The position numbers and the translations under genes are program-made. The notes beneath the pieces are model-generated. The model saw only the letters and a program-made list of their open reading frames with translations. It was not told the DNA's origin and did not search any database. DNA of 64,000 bases from UBA2991 sp965221735 (GTDB lineage Bacteria > Chloroflexota > Dehalococcoidia > Tepidiformales > Tepidiformaceae), in NCBI GenBank assembly GCA_965221735.1, contig OZ244910.1, positions 2,666,001 to 2,730,000 on the forward strand, in the 5' to 3' direction. The number at the start of each line of letters is the position of its first letter. Position 1 is the stretch's first letter. This document shows, one piece after another, positions 14,366-26,300 of the stretch.

Positions 14366-17300
14366 TTAAGTGGCGCCCGTGGACCCGGCGCACTGCTCCA
14401 GCGCATCCAGGGTGCGGACGGTGCGGTCCCACCGCGAGTTGTCGATCCGGCTCTTGATATCCCTGGCCTCTTGTGCAGTCATCGGCTCTTCGCCGGTGTC
14501 CTCGCCCAGGGCGGCCAGGACGCGGTTCCAGCGCGATACATGCTCGTCGTGGGTGTACTCGTCGCGCCACGTCTCCACCTCGGTCACCGTCACCGCGTCC
14601 GACGGCAACTCCGGTGTGCACTCCAACGGCGGGGGCGGGTCATCGTCGTCCACGACGGCGGCGGTCGCCACGCCAGCCACCGCCGACACGGTGTAGCCCG
14701 TGCCGCTGTCCACCGCAACCGTGACCGAGCCGTCCGGCTCGTCCGTCGCGTCGTCCGTCGTTGCGACGCTCAACGACCCCGCGCCGTCCGTGCCGATGGT
14801 CACGGTCCGCGTGCCCGTCGTCACCCCGAAGTCGCCGCTCTGCGCCACGCTGACGCTGAGCGTGATCGCCTCCGCCGGCGACGGGTTCGCGGAGATCGTG
14901 AACGTGGCCACGCCACCCTCGGTGATGTCGCCATCAGCGGCGATGCTGATCTCCGGCGTCGGGGGCGGCGGGTTGTCGACCCCGTTGGCGCAATCCTCCA
15001 GCGCCTGTAGCGTCCGCGCCGCGCGATCCCATCGGCTGTTGTTGAACCGCGCCTGGATCTCCGCGGCCTCCACCGCCGTCATCGCCGTCCTTCCCGTGTA
15101 GACGCCCAGCGCCGCCAGCACGCGGTTCCACCGCTCGATGTGCTCTCGGTCGTAGTTCTCGTAGCGCCACGTCTTCACCTCGGCCACCGTCACCGCGTCG
15201 GACGGCAGATAGGACGCGCAGGACTGCGCATCTTGCCTCTGTCCGAGCTGACCCACGCCATCAGTGATCTCCAGCTGGTGGCGGATGCGGTCGTGGTCCA
15301 GGGTCACGCCGACGCCCGTGATCGCGCCGAGGGTGATGTCCAGGGTCTCCGTGCCCTCGGTCACGCCGTCGGTCAAGGCGCTGACGGCCAGGTACAGGTT
15401 CTCTGTCCCGGGCGAGAGCGTCACGCTCCGGGCGAGCGCGGCGTAGTCGGCATCCGCCGTCGCCGTGCCGCCGATGCTGAGCGCCACCGAGACGGGATCC
15501 TGGTGCGGCTTGCTCATATGCACGCGGATCGACTGCTGGCCACCCTCCTCCACGGAACTGCCTGCCTTGATGAAGAACAGGTGCGCGCTATCGTCGTCCG
15601 TCAGGGTCACCGTCGTGGATGTTCCCACCGACACGTTGCCCGTGTGCGCTGCGAGGGAGATGGTGACCTCCTCGTCAGGCTCGACGATGTCATTGTCCAC
15701 ACTGCTCAGATGGAGGACCCGGCGGGCTTCGCCGGCGGCAAAGACGACCTCGCCGTCATACCCGGCGCCGGCCCGCCGGTCGCCGAGCACCCGCACATCC
15801 GCCGACCCGCCAAGGGTGGTGGAGGCCGCGTGCAGGGTGTAGCGCACCACCACCTCCGAGGTCTGCACCGCGCTCATCACCACGTCGATCCGCAGCCGGG
15901 CGTCCTCGTTCAGGGTGTAGGCCGCCTGGGCGAACCTCACCGTTACCGACGCCTGCGGGTCTGAGTCGTTGTCGGTGATGGTCACGGTGGCGTCCGCAAC
16001 GCTCAGCCCCGCCGCCGTTCCGTGCACCGTCAGCGCCTCATTCGGCTCATCCGCCGCGTCGTCCGTCGGCGTCAGCGTGAAGGTGTGCTGCCCACTCGCC
16101 TGCCCCGCCGGGATCGTGATGGTGAACCCGCTCACCGCTGCGTAGTCCGTGCCCGACACCGCCCCGTCGCCCTGGCTCCCCACGTTGACCGACACCGTCG
16201 TGCTCTGCGGCAGCGTGCCGCTGCCCACCAGCGTCGCCGTCACGTTCACCTGCGTCGCGCCGGCACCTTCGGCGACCGCCGCCGGGTTGACGATCAGCCG
16301 GGCCGCCGTCGGCGCGGTGCCGTCGTCGTCGGTGATGGTCACGGTGGCGTCCGCAACGCTCAGCCCCGCCGCCGTTCCGTGCACCGTCAACGCCTCATGC
16401 TGCTCAGCCGCCGCGTCGTCCGTCGGCGTCAGCATGAAGGACTGCTGCCCGCTCGCCTGCCCCGCCGGGATCGTGATGGTGAACCCGTTCACCGCCACGT
16501 AGTCCGTGCCCGAGACGGCCGCGTCGCCGTCCCTGCCGACGGTGACGCTGACCGTCTTGTCCTCGGTGAAGGTCGTTGTCCCGCCCAGCGTCGCCGACAC
16601 CATGACGTTCGTCGCGCCCGCGTCTTCGTCCACCGCCCCGGGGGTGACGTTCAACCGCGCCCTGGTCGGCTTGGGGGCGCCACGCGAGTCGGCGATCTCC
16701 ACCTGGTGGGTCCCCGCGGACGGGATCACCTGCACCCCGAACCCCGTGACCGCGCCCAGCATGATCTCGAGGGTTTCTGTTCCCTCGGTGATGCCGTCGG
16801 TCAGGGTATCCACGATCAGGTACAGGTTCTCTGTCCCGGGCGAGAACGTCACGCTCTGGGGGAGCGCGGTGTAGTCGGCGCCCGCCGTCGCCGTGCCGCC
16901 GACGCCGAGCGCCACCGAGACGGGATCCTGGTGCGCCTTGTTCATGCGCACCAGGATCGACTGCTGCCCACCCTCCTCCACCGCGCTTGTCGTGCGCGCG
17001 AAGAACAGGTGCGACCGGTCGTCGTCGGTCAGCGTCACCGTCGCGGGAGCCCCCGCCTTGACGTCGCCCGTGTGCACCCAGAGGCCGAGCGTGACCTCCT
17101 CGTCCGCTTCAACGATGTCGTTGTCCACGCCGTACAGCTTGAGGACCCTGCGCGTTTCCCCGGCCGCGAAGACGAGCTCGCCGGCGTAGTCCGCACCCGC
17201 CAGGCCGTCGCCCTTGGCGATCACATCAGACGATCCGCCGAGGATGGGCGAGGGCGCGTGCAGGTTGTAGCGCACCACCACCTCGGAGGTCTGCGCCGCG

Positions 17301-20300
17301 CTCATGACGACGCCGATGTCGATCCGGCCGTCCTCGCCCAGGGTGTATGCCGAACGCTCGTAGCCCACCGTCGCCAGCGGCGTGACCGGCAGGTCGTCGT
17401 CGATGATCTTCAGTTCCGCGCTGTCCGGAGCCTGCAGGCGCGCGGGGTGCACGACCACCGCCGAGATCTCGATGATCTTGTCCGACGTCACGACGTCGTC
17501 GTCCACTGCCGTGACGGTAACTATCCCGGCGCTCTCCGTGGCGCCCGCCCTGATCACCAGCCGCCGGTTCTGGCTGAGGACGAACTCCCCGGCGCCGGCC
17601 GGCGCCACCGCCGTGGCGTCCAGTTGCAGGGTCACGTCCTCGGTCAAGGGTTCGCTCAGCGTCGCCGTTACGTAGCTGGCGCCCTTGCTCCCCCCGTTCT
17701 CCGGGATGATCGGCGGGCTCAGGCGCAGGGTGACGTCCGCGTCGATTTGCTTCTCCGCCTCGTCGTCCTTGATGATGCCAGTACCGGTTCCCGCTCCCAC
17801 CGCCGTCGACAACGTCGCGTTGGTCGGCGTCCCCAGCGTCACCACGATCGTCTCGTCGTCTTCCTTCACCGTGTCGCCCGTGACCGCGACGACGATGTTC
17901 GCCCCGGTCGTCATGGGAGGCACCGTGACGGCCAGCGAGGCTGGCGCCGTGTAGTCGCTCCCCTCTGCGGCTGTCCCCCCCAGGGTGAAGGGCACGGTCA
18001 CCTGCTTGCTGGTCACCCGGCTCAGGCTCACGGTGAAGGTCATATCCGTCGTCACCGCGGGGTTGTTCCCCTCCACTACCGACGCGGCATCGGACACCGA
18101 GACCTGCGGCGAGGCGTCGTCGTCCGTGATCGTCGCCGTGCCGGTGGCGTCTCCCAGGGTGGCTTTAGCGGGGTTCTGGAGCGTCACCAGGAACGTTTCG
18201 TTCTCCTCATCCAGCGAGTCCTGGGTCGTTTGTACCTCCACCGTCACGCTGGCCGCCCCGGCCGCAATGGTGGCCGTTCGCGCCGATGTCACAGCCGTGT
18301 AGTCTGTGCCTGCGATCGCCCGATGCGCCCCCGTCGACGTGTCGTCCGCCGTCCGCCACTCCACCATCACCGCCTGCGTCGAGACGGCGCTCAGCGTGAT
18401 CGTGAACTGCGCCGTCCCACCCTCCGCAACCGTCGCGTCGCCGACCGACACCGCCGGGAGCGGCGGCTCGTCGTCGTCCAGGATGGTCCCCGTGCCGACG
18501 GCGTCACCCAGGGTGGCGTTGGTGGGGTTCTGGAGCATCACCCGGAACGTTTCTTTCCCCTCAACCAGCGAGTCCTGGATCGTTTGCACCGTCACCATCA
18601 CCCTGGTCGCCCCGGCTGCAATGGTGACCGTCCGCGCCGGGGTCACCGCCGTGTAGTCCGTGCCAGCGATCGCCTGATGCGCCCCCACCGATGTGTCGTC
18701 CGCCGTCCGCCACTCCACCGTCACCGCCTGCGTCGAGACGGCGCTCAGCTCGATGATGAAATACACCTTGCCGCCCTCCCCGACCGCCCCCTCGCCGACC
18801 CACAATGCCGGGAGCGTCGTCGCGTCGTCGTCGGTGATCGCGACGCCGGCGTCGCTGATGGTCAGGCCCGCCGCCGTCGCGTGCACCGTGAGCGTCTCGT
18901 CGGCCTCGTCGAGGGCGTCCGCCGTCGGCGTGAGCGTGAAGGTCTTGCTTCCGCTCGAGCGCCCCGCCGCGATCGTGATCTCGAAGGCGTCGACCTTGGT
19001 GTAGTCCGTGCCCGAGACGGCCGCGTCGCCGTCCCTGCCGACCGTGACGCTGACCGTCTTGTCCGTCGCGAAGGTCGTCGTCCCGCCCAGCGTCGCCGTG
19101 ACCGTCACCGTCGTCGCGCCCGCGCCCTCGCCGACGCTCGCGGGGCTGACGCCCAGCGTGGCCGTGGTCGCCGCGTCGTCGTCGTCGGTGATGGTGCCGG
19201 TGCCCGTGGAGGGCGAGCCGAGGGTGGCGTTGGTGGGCGAGGCGAGGGCGACGACGAACGTCTCGTCCGGCTCGTCGATGACGTCCTCTGTGGTCTCGAC
19301 CTCGATGGTCGCCGTCGTGGAGCCCGCCGCGATGGTCGCCGTCCGCGCCGTGGTGACGGCCGTGTAGTCGCTGTCGGCCGTCGCCTGGGCGGCGCCCTCG
19401 GCGGGGTCGTCGCCGGTCGTCCACTGCACCGTCACGTCCCGGCCCGAGACGGCGCTGAGCGTCACCGTGAACTCGGCCGTGCCGCCCTCGGCGACGGAGG
19501 CGTCACCTACCGTGAGCTCAGGCGTCGCGTCGTCGTCGGTGATCGCGACGCCGGCGTCGCTGATGGTCAGGCCCGCCGCCGTCGCGTGCACCGTGAGCGT
19601 CTCGTCGGCCTCGTCGAGGGCGTCCGCCGTCGGCGTGAGCGTGAAGGTCTTGCTCCCGCTCGAGCGCCCCGCCGCGATCGTGATCTCGAAGGCGTCGACC
19701 TTGGTGTAGTCCGTGCCCGAGACGGCCGCGTCGCCGTCCCTGCCGACCGTGACGCTGACCGTCTTGTCCGTCGCGAAGGTCGTCGTCCCGCCCAGCGTCG
19801 CCGTGACCGTCACCGTCGTCGCGCCCGCGCCCTCGCCGACGCTCGCGGGGCTGACGCCCAGCGTGGCCGTGGTCGCCGCGTCGTCGTCGTCGGTGATGGT
19901 GCCGGTGCCCGTGGAGGGCGAGCCGAGGGTGGCGTTGGTGGGCGAGGCGAGGGCGACGACGAACGTCTCGTCCGGCTCGTCGATGACGTCCTCTGTGGTC
20001 TCGACCTCGATGGTCGCCGTCGTGGAGCCCGCCGCGATGGTCGCCGTCCGCGCCGTGGTGACGGCCGTGTAGTCGCTGTCGGCCGTCGCCTGGGCGGCGC
20101 CCTCGGCGGGGTCGTCGCCGGTCGTCCACTGCACCGTCACGTCCCGGCCCGAGACGGCGCTGAGCGTCACCGTGAACTCGGCCGTGCCGCCCTCGGCGAC
20201 GGAGGCGTCACCTACCGTGAGCTCAGGCGTCGCGTCGTCGTCGGTGATCGCGACGCCGGCGTCGCTGATGGTCAGGCCCGCCGCCGTCGCGTGCACCGTG

Positions 20301-23300
20301 AGCGTCTCGTCGGCCTCGTCGAGGGCGTCCGCCGTCGGCGTGAGCGTGAAGGTCTTGCTCCCGCTCGAGCGCCCCGCCGCGATCGTGATCTCGAAGGCGT
20401 CGACCTTGGTGTAGTCCGTGCCCGAGACGGCCGCGTCGCCGTCCCTGCCGACCGTGACGCTGACCGTCTTGTCCGTCGCGAAGGTCGTCGTCCCGCCCAG
20501 CGTCGCCGTGACCGTCACCGTCGTCGCGCCCGCGCCCTCGCCGACGCTCGCGGGGCTGACGCCCAGCGTGGCCGTGGTCGCCGCGTCGTCGTCGTCGGTG
20601 ATGGTGCCGGTGCCCGTGGAGGGCGAGCCGAGGGTGGCGTTGGTGGGCGAGGCGAGGGCGACGACGAACGTCTCGTCCGGCTCGTCGATGACGTCCTCTG
20701 TGGTCTCGACCTCGATGGTCGCCGTCGTGGAGCCCGCCGCGATGGTCGCCGTCCGCGCCGTGGTGACGGCCGTGTAGTCGCTGTCGGCCGTCGCCTGGGC
20801 GGCGCCCTCGGCGGGGTCGTCGCCGGTCGTCCACTGCACCGTCACGTCCCGGCCCGAGACGGCGCTGAGCGTCACCGTGAACTCGGCCGTGCCGCCCTCG
20901 GCGACGGAGGCGTCACCTACCGTGAGCTCAGGCGTCGCGTCGTCGTCGGTGATCGCGACGCCGGCGTCGCTGATGGTCAGGCCCGCCGCCGTCGCGTGCA
21001 CCGTGAGCGTCTCGTCGGCCTCGTCGAGGGCGTCCGCCGTCGGCGTGAGCGTGAAGGTCTTGCTCCCGCTCGAGCGCCCCGCCGCGATCGTGATCTCGAA
21101 GGCGTCGACCTTGGTGTAGTCCGTGCCCGAGACGGCCGCGTCGCCGTCCCTGCCGACCGTGACGCTGACCGTCTTGTCCGTCGCGAAGGTCGTCGTCCCG
21201 CCCAGCGTCGCCGTGACCGTCACCGTCGTCGCGCCCGCGCCCTCGCCGACGCTCGCGGGGCTGACGCCCAGCGTGGCCGTGGTCGCCGCGTCGTCGTCGT
21301 CGGTGATGGTGCCGGTGCCCGTGGAGGGCGAGCCGAGGGTGGCGTTGGTGGGCGAGGCGAGGGCGACGACGAACGTCTCGTCCGGCTCGTCGATGACGTC
21401 CTCTGTGGTCTCGACCTCGATGGTCGCCGTCGTGGAGCCCGCCGCGATGGTCGCCGTCCGCGCCGTGGTGACGGCCGTGTAGTCGCTGTCGGCCGTCGCC
21501 TGGGCGGCGCCCTCGGCGGGGTCGTCGCCGGTCGTCCACTGCACCGTCACGTCCCGGCCCGAGACGGCGCTGAGCGTCACCGTGAACTCGGCCGTGCCGC
21601 CCTCGGCGACGGAGGCGTCACCTACCGTGAGCTCAGGCGTCGCGTCGTCGTCGGTGATCGCGACGCCGGCGTCGCTGATGGTCAGGCCCGCCGCCGTCGC
21701 GTGCACCGTGAGCGTCTCGTCGGCCTCGTCGAGGGCGTCCGCCGTCGGCGTGAGCGTGAAGGTCTTGCTCCCGCTCGAGCGCCCCGCCGCGATCGTGATC
21801 TCGAAGGCGTCGACCTTGGTGTAGTCCGTGCCCGAGACGGCCGCGTCGCCGTCCCTGCCGACCGTGACGCTGACCGTCTTGTCCGTCGCGAAGGTCGTCG
21901 TCCCGCCCAGCGTCGCCGTGACCGTCACCGTCGTCGCGCCCGCGCCCTCGCCGACGCTCGCGGGGCTGACGCCCAGCGTGGCCGTGGTCGCCGCGTCGTC
22001 GTCGTCGGTGATGGTGCCGGTGCCCGTGGAGGGCGAGCCGAGGGTGGCGTTGGTGGGCGAGGCGAGGGCGACGACGAACGTCTCGTCCGGCTCGTCGATG
22101 ACGTCCTCTGTGGTCTCGACCTCGATGGTCGCCGTCGTGGAGCCCGCCGCGATGGTCGCCGTCCGCGCCGTGGTGACGGCCGTGTAGTCGCTGTCGGCCG
22201 TCGCCTGGGCGGCGCCCTCGGCGGGGTCGTCGCCGGTCGTCCACTGCACCGTCACGTCCCGGCCCGAGACGGCGCTGAGCGTCACCGTGAACTCGGCCGT
22301 GCCGCCCTCGGCGATGGAGGCGTCACCTACCGTGAGCTCAGGCGTCGCGTCGTCGTCGGTGATCGTCAGCGTCGCCGCGTCTACCGCCACACCTTCCAGC
22401 TCCGCCGTCAACGTCACCGTTTCATCGTCTTCGTCCAAAGTGTCATCAATCGGGTCCAGCGTGAACTGCCCGCTCCCGCTCAACTCCCCCGCCTTGATCG
22501 TGAGGTCGAAGCTGTCGACCTTGGTGTAGTCCGTTCCCGAGACCGCCGCGTCCGCCTCCGTCCCCACCGTCACCGTGACCTTCTTGTCCTCCGCGAAGGC
22601 CGTCCCCGTCAGCGTCACCGTGTACGTGAACGTCGGTGCCGTCTCCACGTTCTCCGCCACTGACAACGGCTGCTCCGGGTCCGCCGGCTCTTCCACCGGC
22701 GTCACCTGCGGCTTGCCTTCCGTCGGCGCCGCGTCGTCGTCGGTGATGGTGCCCGTGCCCACGCTCGACGTACCGAGGGTGGCGTTGGTGGGCGAGGCCA
22801 GGGTGACGACGAACGTCTCGTCCGGCTCGTCGATGGCGTCCTCGGTCGTCTGCACCTCGACCTTGGCCGTCGTGTCGCCCGCCGCGATGGTCGCCGTCCG
22901 CGCCGTGGTGACGGCCGTGTAGTCGCTGTCGGCCGTCGCCTGGGCGGCGCCCTCGGCGGGGTCGTCGCCGGTCGTCCACTGCACCGTCACGTCCCGGCCC
23001 GAGACGGCGCTGAGCGTCACCGTGAACTCGGCCGTGCCGCCCTCGGCGACGGAGGCGTCACCTACCGTGAGCTCAGGCGTCGCGTCGTCGTCGGTGATCG
23101 CGACGCCGGCGTCGCTGATGGTCAGGCCCGCCGCCGTCGCGTGCACCGTGAGCGTCTCGTCGGCCTCGTCGAGGGCGTCCGCCGTCGGCGTGAGCGTGAA
23201 GGTCTTGCTTCCGCTCGAGCGCCCCGCCGCGATCGTGATCTCGAAGGCGTCGACCTTGGTGTAGTCCGTGCCCGAGACGGCCGCGTCGCCGTCCCTGCCG

Positions 23301-26300
23301 ACCGTGACGCTGACCGTCTTGTCCGTCGCGAAGGTCGTCGTCCCGCCCAGCGTCGCCGTGACCGTCACCGTCGTCGCGCCCGCGCCCTCGCCGACGCTCG
23401 CGGGGCTGACGCCCAGCGTGGCCGTGGTCGCCGCGTCGTCGTCGTCGGTGATGGTGCCGGTGCCCGTGGAGGGCGAGCCGAGGGTGGCGTTGGTGGGCGA
23501 GGCGAGGGCGACGACGAACGTCTCGTCCGGCTCGTCGATGACGTCCTCTGTGGTCTCGACCTCGATGGTCGCCGTCGTGGAGCCCGCCGCGATGGTCGCC
23601 GTCCGCGCCGTGGTGACGGCCGTGTAGTCGCTGTCGGCCGTCGCCTGGGCGGCGCCCTCGGCGGGGTCGTCGCCGGTCGTCCACTGCACCGTCACGTCCC
23701 GGCCCGAGACGGCGCTGAGCGTCACCGTGAACTCGGCCGTGCCGCCCTCGGCGATGGAGGCGTCACCTACCGTGAGCTCAGGCGTCGCGTCGTCGTCGGT
23801 GATCGTCAGCGTCGCCGCGTCTACCGCCACACCTTCCAGCTCCGCCGTCAACGTCACCGTTTCATCGTCTTCGTCCAAAGTGTCATCAATCGGGTCCAGC
23901 GTGAACTGCCCGCTCCCGCTCAACTCCCCCGCCTTGATCGTGAGGTCGAAGCTGTCGACCTTGGTGTAGTCCGTTCCCGAGACCGCCGCGTCCGCCTCCG
24001 TCCCCACCGTCACCGTGACCTTCTTGTCCTCCGCGAAGGCCGTCCCCGTCAGCGTCACCGTGTACGTGAACGTCGGTGCCGTCTCCACGTTCTCCGCCAC
24101 TGACAACGGCTGCTCCGGGTCCGCCGGCTCTTCCACCGGCGTCACCTGCGGCTTGCCTTCCGTCGGCGCCGCGTCGTCGTCGGTGATGGTGCCCGTGCCC
24201 ACGCTCGACGTACCGAGGGTGGCGTTGGTGGGCGAGGCCAGGGTGACGACGAACGTCTCGTCCGGCTCGTCGATGGCGTCCTCGGTCGTCTGCACCTCGA
24301 CCTTGGCCGTCGTGTCGCCCGCCGCGATGGTCGCCGTCCGCGCCGTGGTGACGGCCGTGTAGTCGCTGTCGGCCGTCGCCTGGGCGGCGCCCTCGGCGGG
24401 GTCGTCGCCGGTCGTCCACTGCACCGTCACGTCCCGGCCCGAGACGGCGCTGAGCGTCACCGTGAACTCGGCCGTGCCGCCCTCGGCGACGGAGGCGTCA
24501 CCTACCGTGAGCTCAGGCGTCGCGTCGTCGTCGGTGATCGCGACGCCGGCGTCGCTGATGGTCAGGCCCGCCGCCGTCGCGTGCACCGTGAGCGTCTCGT
24601 CGGCCTCGTCGAGGGCGTCCGCCGTCGGCGTGAGCGTGAAGGTCTTGCTTCCGCTCGAGCGCCCCGCCGCGATCGTGATCTCGAAGGCGTCGACCTTGGT
24701 GTAGTCCGTGCCCGAGACGGCCGCGTCGCCGTCCCTGCCGACCGTGACGCTGACCGTCTTGTCCGTCGCGAAGGTCGTCGTCCCGCCCAGCGTCGCCGTG
24801 ACCGTCACCGTCGTCGCGCCCGCGCCCTCGCCGACGCTCGCGGGGCTGACGCCCAGCGTGGCCGTGGTCGCCGCGTCGTCGTCGTCGGTGATGGTGCCGG
24901 TGCCCGTGGAGGGCGAGCCGAGGGTGGCGTTGGTGGGCGAGGCGAGGGCGACGACGAACGTCTCGTCCGGCTCGTCGATGACGTCCTCTGTGGTCTCGAC
25001 CTCGATGGTCGCCGTCGTGGAGCCCGCCGCGATGGTCGCCGTCCGCGCCGTGGTGACGGCCGTGTAGTCGCTGTCGGCCGTCGCCTGGGCGGCGCCCTCG
25101 GCGGGGTCGTCGCCGGTCGTCCACTGCACCGTCACGTCCCGGCCCGAGACGGCGCTGAGCGTCACCGTGAACTCGGCCGTGCCGCCCTCGGCGACGGAGG
25201 CGTCACCTACCGTGAGCTCAGGCGTCGCGTCGTCGTCGGTGATCGCGACGCCGGCGTCGCTGATGGTCAGGCCCGCCGCCGTCGCGTGCACCGTGAGCGT
25301 CTCGTCGGCCTCGTCGAGGGCGTCCGCCGTCGGCGTGAGCGTGAAGGTCTTGCTTCCGCTCGAGCGCCCCGCCGCGATCGTGATCTCGAAGGCGTCGACC
25401 TTGGTGTAGTCCGTGCCCGAGACGGCCGCGTCGCCGTCCCTGCCGACCGTGACGCTGACCGTCTTGTCCGTCGCGAAGGTCGTCGTCCCGCCCAGCGTCG
25501 CCGTGACCGTCACCGTCGTCGCGCCCGCGCCCTCGCCGACGCTCGCGGGGCTGACGCCCAGCGTGGCCGTGGTCGCCGCGTCGTCGTCGTCGGTGATGGT
25601 GCCGGTGCCCGTGGAGGGCGAGCCGAGGGTGGCGTTGGTGGGCGAGGCGAGGGCGACGACGAACGTCTCGTCCGGCTCGTCGATGACGTCCTCTGTGGTC
25701 TCGACCTTGATGGTCGCCGTCGTGGAGCCCGCCGCGATGGTCGCCGTCCGCGCCGTGGTGACGGCCGTGTAGTCGCTGTCGGCCGTCGCCTGGGCGGCGC
25801 CCTCGGCGGGGTCGTCGCCGGTCGTCCACTGCACCGTCACGTCCCGGCCCGAGACGGCGCTGAGCGTCACCGTGAACTCGGCCGTGCCGCCCTCGGCGAT
25901 GGAGGCGTCACCTACCGTGAGCTCCGGCTCATCATCATTGCCGATGGTGAGGGTTGCGTCCGCCTCGTTTCGATCCGTGCGGACCGCGCCGTCGAGCGCG
26001 CTCGCGAAGGTGAACGCCACATCGTCGGTCTCCCCCGCCATGCCCTCGGTGAATCTGAGCAGGAAGGTCTCGTTGGGTTCGACCAGGGCGTCTTCAGTGG
26101 TGGCTATGGTGAAGGTTTGGCTGGTTCCCGTCGTCCCGGTGCCGCCCGCCCGCCAGCTGAGTTTCGTGGGAGTCGTGGATGGAGTGTAGTCAGTGGCGGC
26201 GGCCGGGTTGCCGCCCTTCGTATCCTCCGCCGTGGCCCACTTGAGCGACACCGGAGTCGACGTATCAAAGCGCGGGTAGACCGACACCCGTATGCCATCC

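Noticed and set aside
16022..22663. 2213-codon plus-strand open frame, with further 742- and 320-codon frames, opposite the giant gene
   Set aside because: They are antisense shadows created by the repeated, GC-biased codons of the Calx-beta array. Translations are Arg/Asp/Gly-rich low-complexity and follow the repeat period exactly.
18816..25925. Possible CRISPR or satellite array
   Set aside because: Units are 705/735 bp with no spacers and stay in one reading frame. They are protein-coding domain repeats.
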